64,000 nucleotides of DNA. Source: Aristaeella lactis. Its GTDB lineage: Bacteria; Bacillota; Clostridia; Christensenellales; Aristaeellaceae. Shown piece after piece: positions 9,006-16,641 of this stretch. Position 1 is the first letter of the stretch. The number at the start of each line of letters is the position of its first letter. The stretch is taken from contig NZ_CP069421.1 of NCBI RefSeq assembly GCF_018118585.1, positions 930,001 through 994,000 of the forward strand, read 5' to 3'. The translations under genes and the position numbers were made by a program. Below the pieces are notes generated by a model that was not told where the DNA came from, made no database searches, and saw nothing but the letters and a program-made list of their open reading frames with translations.

Positions 9006-9497
9006 ATGACGAAACTGGAAACATCCCTTCTGGAAATTCTCCGGGAAGACTGCCGTATCCCGCTTGAAAAACTGTCTGTTATGACCGGCGCTTCCCTTGA
9101 GGAAGTCGCACAGGCTGTTGATGATCTTGAAAAACGTAAAATCATCCTTCGTTACAGTCCCATGATCAACTGGGATAATACAGACCGTGAACGGGTGGAG
9201 GCCATGATCGAGGTCCGTGTTACGCCCCAGCGTGATATGGGTTTTGACGCCATCGCCCGCAGGATCTACCGCTTTGACGAGGTGAAAAGCGTATACCTCA
9301 TGTCCGGTTCCTATGACCTGCTTGTGCTGGTGGAAGCCCGCACGCTGAAGGAACTGGCGGCTTTTGTCTCCGCCAAGCTGTCCCCGCTTGAAACAGTAAC
9401 GGGTACGGCCACCAGTTTTGTCCTGAAAAGGTACAAAGAAGAGGGCGTCGTTTTCGAAACGGATGATGCTGATCACAGGCTGGTGATTTCTCCGTGA
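9006..9497 (+). CDS. Lrp/AsnC family transcriptional regulator
   Basis: A 163-aa regulator: an N-terminal winged helix-turn-helix (about 1-55, LEILREDCRIPLEKLS) and a C-terminal RAM/AsnC ligand domain (about 70-150) with the GSYDLLVLVEA strand. Lrp-type proteins sense amino acids as oligomers. I chose the ATG at 9006, with AAAGGAAG just upstream, rather than an in-frame upstream ATG at 8919 with no ribosome binding site. A TATAAT lies at 8967-8972 but with no good -35. The next gene starts at a GTG overlapping the stop codon, so the regulator probably controls or senses substrates of the aminotransferase. Confidence 0.92.
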   Translation: MTKLETSLLEILREDCRIPLEKLSVMTGASLEEVAQAVDDLEKRKIILRYSPMINWDNTDRERVEAMIEVRVTPQRDMGFDAIARRIYRFDEVKSVYLMSGSYDLLVLVEARTLKELAAFVSAKLSPLETVTGTATSFVLKRYKEEGVVFETDDADHRLVISP

Positions 9498-10675
9498 ACT
9501 ACAATCAGTATTTAAACAGCCGGATTGCTGCGGTACCGCCCAGCGGAATACGTCGTTTCTTTGATCTTGCCGCGTCCCGGAAAGACGCCATTTCATTGGG
9601 CGTGGGCGAGCCCGACTTTAAAACCCCTTATCAGTTTCGTGATGCCGCGATCAATTCCCTTATTGACGGTGAAACACAGTATACCGGCAATCGCGGTCTC
9701 ATTGAGCTGCGCCAGGAAATCTCCCTCTATCTGTCGGGAAGATATAATATCACCTATCGTCCCGAAACAGAAATACTGGTTACGATCGGTGCTTCCGAAG
9801 CGATAGACCTTGCTTTGCGTGCCCTGATTTCAGATGGGGATGAAGTCCTGGTTCCTGATCCCAGCTATGTTTCCTATGCTCCCGGTGTTGTTTTTGCCGG
9901 TGGTGTTCCGGTTCCTGTTGAAACCAGGCAGGAAGACGATTTCAGGCTGAAGGCTGAAACGCTTGAAAAGAAAATTACCGATAAATCCAAGATTCTGATT
10001 CTTCCCTATCCCAACAACCCGACAGGCGCGATCATGGAAAAGGAAGATCTCGAAGCGATTGCCAAAGTTATTCGTAAACATGACCTGCTGGTAATCTCTG
10101 ATGAAATCTATTCAGAGCTGGTATATGACAATCATGTCCATGTGGCTTTTGCGTCTATACAGGATATGTTTGAACGGACAATCACCATTAATGGTTTCAG
10201 TAAATCCTTCGCCATGACTGGATGGCGCGTCGGTTATGCCTGCGGCCCTGATGAGATCATTACCGTCATGAACAAAATTCATCAGTATGCCATTATGTGC
10301 GCACCGCGTATGGGACAGGTGGCCGCCACCGCGGCGCTGCGCATCGGCAGGGAAAACAATTATGAGTCCGTGCAGGTCATGCGTGAAAGCTATGACCGCC
10401 GGAGAAGACTGATGGTGGATGCTTTCCGCCAGATGGGTCTGGAATGCTTTGTACCCTATGGAGCTTTCTATGTATTCCCGTCCATTCAGCGTACCGGCAT
10501 GACCAGTGAGGAATTCTGCTCCGCCCTGCTACAGGAAAAAAATGTGGCTGCGGTTCCCGGTAATGCTTTCGGGGCTTCCGGTGAAGGGCACATCCGTTGC
10601 TGTTACGCGACCGCTGTGGATAAGATCAATATTGCTTTGGAACGGATAGCGGACTTTATCTCCTCTTGTTCCTGA
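9494..10675 (+). CDS. Class I/II pyridoxal-phosphate aminotransferase (PatA/AspC-like)
   Basis: A 393-aa fold type I aminotransferase. Lys237 in GFSKSFAMTGWR forms the internal aldimine. The PNNPTG motif and ISDEIYSEL (PLP-binding Asp and Tyr) are present, as is a C-terminal RCCYA segment in the usual carboxylate-arginine place. The GTG start overlaps the regulator stop (GTGA), so translation is coupled. The likely role is amino-group transfer between an amino acid and 2-oxoglutarate or pyruvate; the exact substrate cannot be assigned. The pairing with an Lrp-type gene is common in Firmicutes. Confidence 0.92.
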   Translation: MNYNQYLNSRIAAVPPSGIRRFFDLAASRKDAISLGVGEPDFKTPYQFRDAAINSLIDGETQYTGNRGLIELRQEISLYLSGRYNITYRPETEILVTIGASEAIDLALRALISDGDEVLVPDPSYVSYAPGVVFAGGVPVPVETRQEDDFRLKAETLEKKITDKSKILILPYPNNPTGAIMEKEDLEAIAKVIRKHDLLVISDEIYSELVYDNHVHVAFASIQDMFERTITINGFSKSFAMTGWRVGYACGPDEIITVMNKIHQYAIMCAPRMGQVAATAALRIGRENNYESVQVMRESYDRRRRLMVDAFRQMGLECFVPYGAFYVFPSIQRTGMTSEEFCSALLQEKNVAAVPGNAFGASGEGHIRCCYATAVDKINIALERIADFISSCS

Positions 10676-10697
10676 TACTATTGGAGGATTATACCTG

Positions 10698-11840
10698 ATG
10701 ATGAAAAAACGTGTTCTTTCCCTTATTCTGGCTTTCCTGCTGCTGTTTCCGGCTTCGGCGCTGATGTCCGGAGAGGAGGATGATCTCAGCATTGAGGATA
10801 TTATTGAAGTGGAAGATACAGATACCGTCTCGGATACGCCTGCGGCTGATGGCTCTGTGACCATTACAGTCACCTGTACCGGGGATCTGACCATTGGCGG
10901 GGATAACTTCCACAAAAAAGGTAAAAAGTTCTACGACATGCTCGATAAGAATAATAAGAACATCAGTTTTACCATGGCAAATGTCCGGGATATATTCCGC
11001 AAGGATGACCTGACGCTTGTCAATTTCGAAGGAACTTTTACTAACAGCAAATACGTTCCGGATAATAAAAAGGGCAACCAGTTCCTTTTCAATATTGATC
11101 CTGAATATGTTACCGTGCTCTCTGATAACAGCATAGAAGCCGTCAGCCTGGAGAATAACCATGTCATGGATCACGGTCAGGATGGATATGACGAAACAAA
11201 AGAAGTGATCCGGAACGCCGGCGTTGTCTATTCCAACTCTGAAGAGATCGGTGTTTTCAACGTCAAAGGCATCCAGATCGCCATGCTGAGCTATCTCTGT
11301 ATTGACCGCTATGACAAGCCTGTCGGCGGGTATAATAATCTCTATGAGAAGGTAGCTGCTGATATCGCGGCCACAAAGGAAAAATATCCGATCGTGATCG
11401 TTTCCTTCCATTGGGGAATCGAAAAATATTACTATCCTACGGATAACCAAAAGAAAATGGGGCGTCTGGCCGTGGACAGCGGCGCGAACCTGGTCATCGG
11501 TCATCACTCCCATCGCATGAATCCCATTGAGGAATATAACGGGGTGTATATCTGTTATTCCCTGGGCAACTTCTGCTTCTCCGGCAACGATAAACCTTCC
11601 GACATGAATTCCTTTATCTTCCAGACCCGTTTCCGGATTGACAAGGAAGGCGATATCAGCAATACCGGTTTCCGGATCATTCCGATCCGGATCACCTCCA
11701 TGAAGGATAAGAACGATTATACACCCACGCCGGTAACGGACGGAATGAAGATCGACGGGATCATCAACACGCTGAAGGATAACGGCCGTAAATACCTGGA
11801 TTATCCTGTTTCTGAATACCCGCTCGACTGGAAAGACTGA
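10698..11840 (+). CDS. CapA/PgsA-like metallophosphatase-fold protein, exported
   Basis: A 380-aa PGA_cap family protein with an N-terminal signal peptide (KKRVLSLILAFLLLF) and a short acidic linker. The catalytic-type domain has GDLTIGG, NFEGTF, NNHVMDHG, FHWGIE and GHHSHRMN, the metal-site motifs of the calcineurin-like CapA fold. CapA proteins are tied to poly-gamma-glutamate synthesis, but no capB or capC is nearby and many clostridial CapA homologues stand alone. GGAGGAT precedes the start; an ATG pair at 10698/10701 leaves a one-codon ambiguity. Confidence 0.88.
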   Translation: MMKKRVLSLILAFLLLFPASALMSGEEDDLSIEDIIEVEDTDTVSDTPAADGSVTITVTCTGDLTIGGDNFHKKGKKFYDMLDKNNKNISFTMANVRDIFRKDDLTLVNFEGTFTNSKYVPDNKKGNQFLFNIDPEYVTVLSDNSIEAVSLENNHVMDHGQDGYDETKEVIRNAGVVYSNSEEIGVFNVKGIQIAMLSYLCIDRYDKPVGGYNNLYEKVAADIAATKEKYPIVIVSFHWGIEKYYYPTDNQKKMGRLAVDSGANLVIGHHSHRMNPIEEYNGVYICYSLGNFCFSGNDKPSDMNSFIFQTRFRIDKEGDISNTGFRIIPIRITSMKDKNDYTPTPVTDGMKIDGIINTLKDNGRKYLDYPVSEYPLDWKD

Positions 11841-11850
11841 GGGATCGAAT

Positions 11851-12981
11851 ATGCTGGCTTCTTTCCTGCTGGACACCTGTCTCAAAGCCGGTATAGACTT
11901 TTTCACCGGTGTACCGGATTCTCTTCTCAAGGGACTCTGCAATGAATTATATGCCCGTTACGGTACTGATACCGATACGCATGTTGTCGCTCATAACGAA
12001 GGCGGTGCCATTGCCCTTTGCGCCGGGCACTATCTGGCATCCGGCAGGCCGGGCCTGTGTTATATGCAGAACAGCGGCCTGGGTAATGCTGTCAATCCCC
12101 TCGCTTCGCTGATGGACCCGGATGTCTATGCCATGCCCTGCCTGCTGGTGATCGGCTGGCGCGGTGAACCAGGTGTGAAGGATGAGCCCCAGCATGTAAA
12201 ACAGGGAAAAATTACCCTGGGCCAGCTGGATCTGCTGGATATCCCCTACAGGATCATTTCATCCGATACAACAGAAGAGTCTTTCCTGGCTGATTTTGAG
12301 GCCCTTATGGCCGAGATGAAACTTGGGAAAACCGCTGCCTTTGTTGTCAGGAAAGGCGCGCTGAAAGCATCTTCTTCCCCGTCCTACGGCAATCCGTATA
12401 CCATGACCAGGGAAAACGCCGCCGCGGTTATTCTTGCCGCTTCTTCCCCTGATGATATCTTTGTTTCCACCACCGGAAAGCTGTCCCGGGAGGTCTTTGA
12501 GCTTCGTGAGGCCCGCGGTGAGGATCATTCCCGGGATTTCCTGACCGTTGGCTCCATGGGGCATGCCGGGATGATAGCCCTTCGGATTGCTTCTGAAAAA
12601 GTAAACCGCAGGGTCTGGTGCCTGGACGGTGACGGTGCCTGCCTGATGCACCTGGGCGCTCTGCCGGTGATCGCCAGGCGGCTTCCTTCCAACCTTGTGC
12701 ATATTGTCATTAATAACGGTGCCCACGAGACCGTCGGCGGCATGCCGGTGTGCTGCGGATCCATGAATATTCCCGCGATTGCTTTCGCGGCGGGATATCC
12801 GGTTGTCCGGAGCGCTGACTCAGAAGAACAGCTGGGTTCTGTCCTCTCTGAATGTCTTTCTTCTGCTCAGGGGCCTGTGCTTATCGAAGTAAAATGCGCC
12901 TGCGCTTCCCGTGAGGATCTTGGCCGTCCCACCACAACGCCGATCCAGAACCGGGATGCTTTTATGGATAATATCAGATAA
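11851..12981 (+). CDS. Phosphonopyruvate decarboxylase-like thiamine diphosphate enzyme
   Basis: A 376-aa TPP enzyme resembling AepY/Fom2, which converts phosphonopyruvate to phosphonoacetaldehyde. The N-terminal pyrimidine-binding domain has FFTGVPDSLLKG and the catalytic-type Glu in HNEGGA. The C-terminal pyrophosphate-binding domain has the GDGACLMH...INN signature (about 262-291) and GAHETVGGMP. The protein is a single chain as in Ppd; sulfopyruvate decarboxylase is usually split. No PEP mutase (pepM), which makes the substrate, is in the window, so the physiological reaction is uncertain. It follows the CapA gene by 10 bases with GAGGGA upstream. Confidence 0.82.
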   Translation: MLASFLLDTCLKAGIDFFTGVPDSLLKGLCNELYARYGTDTDTHVVAHNEGGAIALCAGHYLASGRPGLCYMQNSGLGNAVNPLASLMDPDVYAMPCLLVIGWRGEPGVKDEPQHVKQGKITLGQLDLLDIPYRIISSDTTEESFLADFEALMAEMKLGKTAAFVVRKGALKASSSPSYGNPYTMTRENAAAVILAASSPDDIFVSTTGKLSREVFELREARGEDHSRDFLTVGSMGHAGMIALRIASEKVNRRVWCLDGDGACLMHLGALPVIARRLPSNLVHIVINNGAHETVGGMPVCCGSMNIPAIAFAAGYPVVRSADSEEQLGSVLSECLSSAQGPVLIEVKCACASREDLGRPTTTPIQNRDAFMDNIR

Positions 12982-13007
12982 ATGTTACAAAAATTTCATA
13001 TTTTTGA

Positions 13008-13033
13008 CCACAACATGTAGTGTAAACATGTTG
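13008..13033 (+). promoter_or_regulatory. Palindromic operator candidate over the -35 of the 13096 gene
   Basis: CAACATGT (13011-13018) and ACATGTTG (13026-13033) form a perfect 8-bp inverted repeat with a 7-base spacer. The right arm shares its TTG with the -35 box. The segment from 13008 (CCACAACATGTAGTGT) matches the 16-bp NrdR-box consensus at 13 positions by my count, but no second box lies one helical period away. A repressor site is an inference. Confidence 0.5.
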
Positions 13034-13059
13034 ACCTGAATCGTATATTTAGATATGAT
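13031..13059 (+). promoter_or_regulatory. Sigma-A promoter for the 13096 gene
   Basis: -35 TTGACC (13031-13036), 17-base spacer, -10 TATGAT (13054-13059), ending 36 bases before the start codon. Confidence 0.82.
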
Positions 13060-13095
13060 ATACAGGAAAAAGATTCAGGATAGGGGGTATATGGA

Positions 13096-13623
13096 ATGAT
13101 TGCCGGTTATGGCAGCAAACCTGTTTTTCAGTACAAATTCCGCCCCCTGATGCAGGACCAGCGTGTGATGGACGGCGGTTTCTGTGTAATCCTCTATGAA
13201 AACCGTATCCTTTCCTTCAGCACCTATGATGTTCACGGACAGTTTATGGATGAGCTTTGTTTCTCCCTTCCCGTCCGTGTCATTCAGTGTTTCTACGGTC
13301 TCCTGCGGAACGCTGCCAGCTGGCTCGGGGATACGCCCTGTGACCTTCGCGGCGCCAGCGTGACGCCTTATGCCTCCTCCTTTGCCTTCGATGGCTATGA
13401 GCCCATCCGTGTCTGGGGCATCAACGATCTCCTTTGCCAGCCCGCCGGTTCCCAGGCCGGTTTCTTTACCCGTCACCTGTATGTTCTGTTTGAGGACGTG
13501 GCCAACCTCTTTGCTGAAAGCGGCGTACGGATGACACTGGACGGTTTTACCTGGGATACGGAAAAGATCAGGCCCTTCCGGAAAGGTCAGCTGTATTCCT
13601 CCGGAAGACAAAACGTTATCTGA
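13096..13623 (+). CDS. Hypothetical protein of 175 residues
   Basis: I do not recognise the family. The protein is soluble-looking with no signal peptide or membrane helix. It is rich in aromatic residues and cysteine (CFSL, QCFYGLL, LLCQP), and no catalytic signature stands out. It is a single-gene unit: its own strong promoter carrying a palindrome, GGGGG upstream of the ATG, and its own terminator. This suggests specific regulation. It lies between the decarboxylase and the phosphohexomutase. Confidence 0.75.
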   Translation: MIAGYGSKPVFQYKFRPLMQDQRVMDGGFCVILYENRILSFSTYDVHGQFMDELCFSLPVRVIQCFYGLLRNAASWLGDTPCDLRGASVTPYASSFAFDGYEPIRVWGINDLLCQPAGSQAGFFTRHLYVLFEDVANLFAESGVRMTLDGFTWDTEKIRPFRKGQLYSSGRQNVI

Positions 13624-13630
13624 CATCACA

Positions 13631-13654
13631 GCGTGCCTGACGGCACGCTTTTTT
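13631..13654 (+). terminator. Terminator after the 13096 gene
   Basis: GCGTGCC-TGAC-GGCACGC hairpin with a perfect 7-bp stem and a run of six T. Confidence 0.9.
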
Positions 13655-13674
13655 GAAGGGATGAAACTCTGCGT

Positions 13675-15351
13675 ATGATAAAAGAAAAATATGAATCCTG
13701 GCTCAATTGTCCCGCTATGCCCGCGGAACTGCTTGACCTGCTCCGAGATATGGATGAATCTTCCATGCGGGAATGCTTTTACCGGAACCTGGCCTTCGGA
13801 ACAGGCGGCCTTCGCGGTGTTCTGGGAGCCGGCACCAACCGTATGAACCTTTTTACGGTGATGAAAGCCACCCGAGGCCTGGGTGCCTATCTGCTGGAGA
13901 CCTTTGACAGGCCATCCTGTGCTGTCAGTTATGACAGCCGGATCCATTCAAAGGATTTTGCTGAACTTACGGCTGCCGTCCTGGCGGATATGGGCATCTC
14001 TGTCTGGCTTTATCCTGCGCTCATGCCCACCCCCATGCTCAGCTTCGCGGTGCGCCGCCTGTCCGCCTCTGCCGGCGTGATGGTTACCGCTTCCCATAAT
14101 CCTGCCCGTTTCAACGGCTACAAGGTATACGGCGCTGATGGATGCCAGATCACACTGGAAGCCGCTGAAAAGATCCAGAAGAGTATTGACAGTCAGCTGG
14201 ATCTGTCTGATACGCTCCCCTCTTTTTCCGGTTATCTTTCTTCCGGAAAAATCCGTTATATCACCGATGAGACTGTAGAAGACTACTACAGGGCCGTTTT
14301 AAGCCTGCGTGTAAAGGAATCTTCCTGTCCCCTTCATGTGGTTTACACGCCCCTGAACGGCGCCGGAAACGTGCCTGTACGCGAGATCCTGCGCCGCCTG
14401 GGTAATATCTGTGTGGACCTGGTCAGTGAGCAGGAACTTCCGGATGGTCATTTTCCCACCTGTCCCTACCCGAATCCTGAGATCCGGGAAGCAATGGAGC
14501 TGGCCATCCGTAAAACGCTTGAAACCGGCGCTGACCTCTGTTTTGCCACGGATCCGGACTGCGACCGCATGGGTGCCGGCGTCCGGACAGGCAGTGATGT
14601 AACGCTCATCTCCGGCAATGATATGGGAATCCTGATGCTGGATTATCTCTGCCGGAACAGACGGAATGATACCGCGCTTCCTCCTGTTGTGGTCAAAACC
14701 ATCGTCACGACCGAAATGGCCGCAGCCCTCTGCCGTGAGTACGGACTGGAGCTACGCAATGTCCTGACCGGTTTCAAGTACATCGGGGAGCAGATCGGCC
14801 TGCTTGAAACCGCCGGTCAGCGGGATCGTTATCTTTTCGGTTTTGAGGAAAGCTACGGATACCTTTCCGGCACGGATGTGCGGGATAAGGACGCCGTCAA
14901 CGCGGTGCTTCTCCTGTGTGATATGGCTGCCGATCTGAAGGAACAGGGAAAAACGCTCCTGGACCGCCTGCAGGAACTGCGGAAAGAGTACGGAATCTAT
15001 GTTCAGCGCCTGCTGACTTATGAGTATGAAGGAGAACAGGGCGCGCTTCTCATGAACCGGATCATGTCCGAACTGCGTGCCCCTCTGGACAGTTTTGCGG
15101 ATCCCCGATTCAAAAATGCTTCCCGTATTGATTACCTGAATGATGATACGGGTCTTCCGAAAAGCGATGTGCTTTCCTTTGAACTTTCTCCTTCTGACAA
15201 GGTGATCGTCCGGCCATCCGGAACTGAACCCAAACTGAAGGCTTACCTTTTCACAAACGCCGCCAGTGAGAATGCTGCTGAACACAACCTGGATCTTCTC
15301 CAGGAGATGATCGACAGGATAGCGGATACGAAAAAAAGGACTGCTGATTAA
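13675..15351 (+). CDS. Phosphoglucomutase/phosphomannomutase (alpha-D-phosphohexomutase)
   Basis: A 558-aa mutase that interconverts hexose 1- and 6-phosphates, linking glucose 6-phosphate to glycan precursor synthesis. The phosphoserine loop is TASHNP with Ser140; the metal loop DPDCDR at 293-298 has Cys in place of the usual Gly; the sugar-binding loop is FGFEESYGY and the phosphate-binding loop RPSGTEPK. Length and the RGVLGAG N-terminus match PgcA/PGM2-like enzymes. The start at 13675 is 13 bases from GAAGGGA, a rather long gap, but the nearer ATG is closed by a stop after five codons. Confidence 0.9.
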   Translation: MIKEKYESWLNCPAMPAELLDLLRDMDESSMRECFYRNLAFGTGGLRGVLGAGTNRMNLFTVMKATRGLGAYLLETFDRPSCAVSYDSRIHSKDFAELTAAVLADMGISVWLYPALMPTPMLSFAVRRLSASAGVMVTASHNPARFNGYKVYGADGCQITLEAAEKIQKSIDSQLDLSDTLPSFSGYLSSGKIRYITDETVEDYYRAVLSLRVKESSCPLHVVYTPLNGAGNVPVREILRRLGNICVDLVSEQELPDGHFPTCPYPNPEIREAMELAIRKTLETGADLCFATDPDCDRMGAGVRTGSDVTLISGNDMGILMLDYLCRNRRNDTALPPVVVKTIVTTEMAAALCREYGLELRNVLTGFKYIGEQIGLLETAGQRDRYLFGFEESYGYLSGTDVRDKDAVNAVLLLCDMAADLKEQGKTLLDRLQELRKEYGIYVQRLLTYEYEGEQGALLMNRIMSELRAPLDSFADPRFKNASRIDYLNDDTGLPKSDVLSFELSPSDKVIVRPSGTEPKLKAYLFTNAASENAAEHNLDLLQEMIDRIADTKKRTAD

Positions 15352-15364
15352 GCAGTCCTTTTTG
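15331..15364. terminator. Bidirectional terminator between the phosphohexomutase and zinc-ribbon genes
   Basis: AAGGACTGCT-GATTA-AGCAGTCCTT flanked by A7 and T5. It overlaps the mutase stop codon and serves both convergent genes. Confidence 0.88.
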
Positions 15365-15375
15365 TTTGTGTTCAA

Positions 15376-15666
15376 TCAGAACCGGTTCTGACGCTGCGCT
15401 TCGAAGCAGTCGCGGCAGTACACGGGACGATCTCCGCGGGGCTGGAAGGGAACCTGAGTTTCGCATCCGCAGCCATCGCAGATCACGGTGAACATCTGCC
15501 GGGGAGCACCACCGTTGCCGTTCTGGGCACGACGGGCCGCGCGGCAGGCGGGGCAGCGGCTGGGCTCGTTCTGGAAGCCCTTCTGAGCAAAGAATTCCTG
15601 CTCACTGGCAGAGAAAACGAACTCATTGCCGCAGTCACGACAGGTCAAAGTCTTGTCTTCGTACAT
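15376..15666 (-). CDS. Zinc-ribbon protein (zf-trcl plus second CxxC pair)
   Basis: A 96-aa protein with two zinc-binding modules: CRDCGNEF with CPAC about 25 residues on, and ICDGCGCE with CRDC. The first is the 'probable zinc-ribbon' (zf-trcl) type and the second the CxxC-x17-CxxC type found fused to it in many clostridial small proteins. The middle is Arg/Asn/Gly-rich and probably flexible. The function is unknown; nucleic-acid or ribosome association is a guess. AGGAGG lies upstream on the minus strand. Confidence 0.85.
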   Translation of the reverse strand: MYEDKTLTCRDCGNEFVFSASEQEFFAQKGFQNEPSRCPACRAARRAQNGNGGAPRQMFTVICDGCGCETQVPFQPRGDRPVYCRDCFEAQRQNRF

Positions 15667-15805
15667 GGGAACATAACCTCCTAAAAATGTTGTTTACCCG
15701 CGCCATTGGTGATGAATCGTGCTGCATTCCAGACAATGGTTATGAGAAACAACCATAGAGGAAATGAACCGTAGTTACGACCAGGGGGGCTGGGTTTACT
15801 GTGTG

Positions 15806-15834
15806 AGTATATCATGTTGTTTTTGTTTTGTACA
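15806..15834 (-). promoter_or_regulatory. Promoter for the zinc-ribbon gene, with a long leader
   Basis: On the minus strand: -35 TGTACA, 17-base spacer, extended -10 TGATATACT. The transcript would have a leader of about 130 bases, which contains a small hairpin with arms ATGGTT/AACCAT (15740-15765 region) and no recognised riboswitch. Confidence 0.6.
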
Positions 15835-15886
15835 GTCATTTTTTTAGGAAAATGCAAACGTTAACACTTATCCTGCCAATATTTGG

Positions 15887-15919
15887 TAAAAAAGAAACAC
15901 CGGAGCTTCTGCTCCGGTG
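15887..15919 (-). terminator. Terminator of the five-tRNA operon
   Basis: Minus-strand stem CACCGGAGC/GCTCCGGTG with a 4-base loop, then TTTCTTTTTT, 8 bases after tRNA-Cys. Confidence 0.92.
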
Positions 15920-15926
15920 ACTGAAG

Positions 15927-15998
15927 AGGTGCCATCCAGATTCGAACTGGAGAATAAAGGTTTTGCAGACCTTCGCCTTACCACTTGGCTATGGCACC
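15927..15998 (-). tRNA. tRNA-Cys (anticodon GCA)
   Basis: Acceptor GGTGCCA/TGGCACC with U73 as expected for Cys; anticodon loop CTGCAAA gives GCA. No encoded CCA. Last tRNA of the operon. Confidence 0.96.
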
Positions 15999-16010
15999 GT
16001 AAAAAAATGG

Positions 16011-16083
16011 AGCGGTAGACGGGACTCGGACCCGCGACATCCACCTTGGCAAGGTGGCACTCTACCAACTGAGCTACTACCGC
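16011..16083 (-). tRNA. tRNA-Gly (anticodon GCC)
   Basis: Acceptor GCGGTAG/CTACCGC, D arm AGCTCAGTTGGTAGAG, anticodon loop TTGCCAA, T loop TCCGAGT, U73. No encoded CCA. Confidence 0.96.
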
Positions 16084-16091
16084 ATAAAATG

Positions 16092-16164
16092 TGCCTTGGG
16101 GCGGAATCGAACCACCGACACTGTGATTTTCAGTCACATGCTCTACCGACTGAGCTACCAAGGC
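16092..16164 (-). tRNA. tRNA-Phe (anticodon GAA)
   Basis: Acceptor GCCTTGG/CCAAGGC, anticodon loop CTGAAAA gives GAA, T loop TTCGATT, A73. No encoded CCA. Confidence 0.96.
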
Positions 16165-16170
16165 TTATAT

Positions 16171-16247
16171 TGGCGACCCGGAAGGGGCTCGAACCCTCGA
16201 CCTCCAGCGTGACAGGCTGGCGCTCTAACCAACTGAGCTACCGGGCC
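16171..16247 (-). tRNA. tRNA-Asp (anticodon GTC)
   Basis: Acceptor GGCCCGG/CCGGGTC (one G-T pair), anticodon loop CTGTCAC gives GTC, G73, with CCA encoded at 16171-16173. Confidence 0.96.
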
Positions 16248-16254
16248 GGATTGA

Positions 16255-16330
16255 TGGTGGGAACAACAGGGCTCGAACCTGTGACCCTTTGCTTGTAAGG
16301 CAAATGCTCTCCCAGCTGAGCTATGCTCCC
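16255..16330 (-). tRNA. tRNA-Val (anticodon TAC)
   Basis: First tRNA of the minus-strand operon. Acceptor GGGAGCA with 3' side TGTTCCC, anticodon loop CTTACAA gives TAC, A73, CCA encoded. Confidence 0.96.
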
Positions 16331-16382
16331 GACTGCTGTTACCGATGCGTTCCGGACCCGGCTTTCCGCAAGCGGCTTTTGT

Positions 16383-16411
16383 ATATTATCTTATTCAAAT
16401 TTGTTTGTCAA
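16383..16411 (-). promoter_or_regulatory. Sigma-A promoter of the tRNA operon
   Basis: Minus strand: TTGACA, 17-base spacer, TAATAT, ending about 50 bases before tRNA-Val. The 16331-16641 interval without a gene is filled by this promoter and by the divergent uracil-permease promoter and leader. Confidence 0.9.
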
Positions 16412-16475
16412 GCTCTTTTTTTCAGCTTTTGATTACGATTTAATTTATTCTTTTGTCATAATTGTGAAATGGTAA

Positions 16476-16500
16476 ACCACAACATATTGTGGTATATTAT
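16476..16500 (+). promoter_or_regulatory. Palindrome next to the -10 region of the uracil permease
   Basis: ACCACAA-CATA-TTGTGGT (16476-16493), 7-bp arms, lies directly before TATATTAT (16493-16500), the probable -10. No good -35 stands at the right spacing. By my count 13 of 16 bases (16477-16492) fit the NrdR-box consensus, and its left part ACCACAACAT recurs at 13007-13016. It may be a repressor or activator site; the regulator is unknown. Confidence 0.5.
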
Positions 16501-16504
16501 GTCA

Positions 16505-16605
16505 GGTGGGTCTTTAAGACGGTACGGGATACCGACAAGATACGGCCGCTGATATAAGTAAGGATCGTAGCTTGCCAGTTTTCATGCCGGCAGGCTTTTT
16601 CTTTA
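16505..16605 (+). promoter_or_regulatory. PyrR-type attenuator leader of the uracil permease
   Basis: The segment 16511-16540 has the PyrR-binding-hairpin layout: lower stem TCTT/AAGA, TTTAA on the 5' side, upper stem CGGTA/TACCG, and loop CGGGA, fitting the NGNGA consensus. Downstream, GCTTGCC (16570-16576) and GGCAGGC (16589-16595) form a terminator ending in T5CT3. In the known mechanism UMP-bound PyrR stabilises the first hairpin and allows termination. The presence of pyrR two genes on supports this. Confidence 0.78.
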
Positions 16606-16641
16606 CAAGACCCTCCGATAAATGAGAAGGAGGTCATCCCT

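Noticed and set aside
15868-16298. Open frames across the tRNA cluster on both strands
   Set aside because: The five tRNA genes fully explain the sequence.
16462-16482. Rex-type site TTGTG...CACAA upstream of the uracil permease
   Set aside because: Spacing is 21 rather than the 18 bases of a Rex site; the 18-base palindrome just downstream is better defined.
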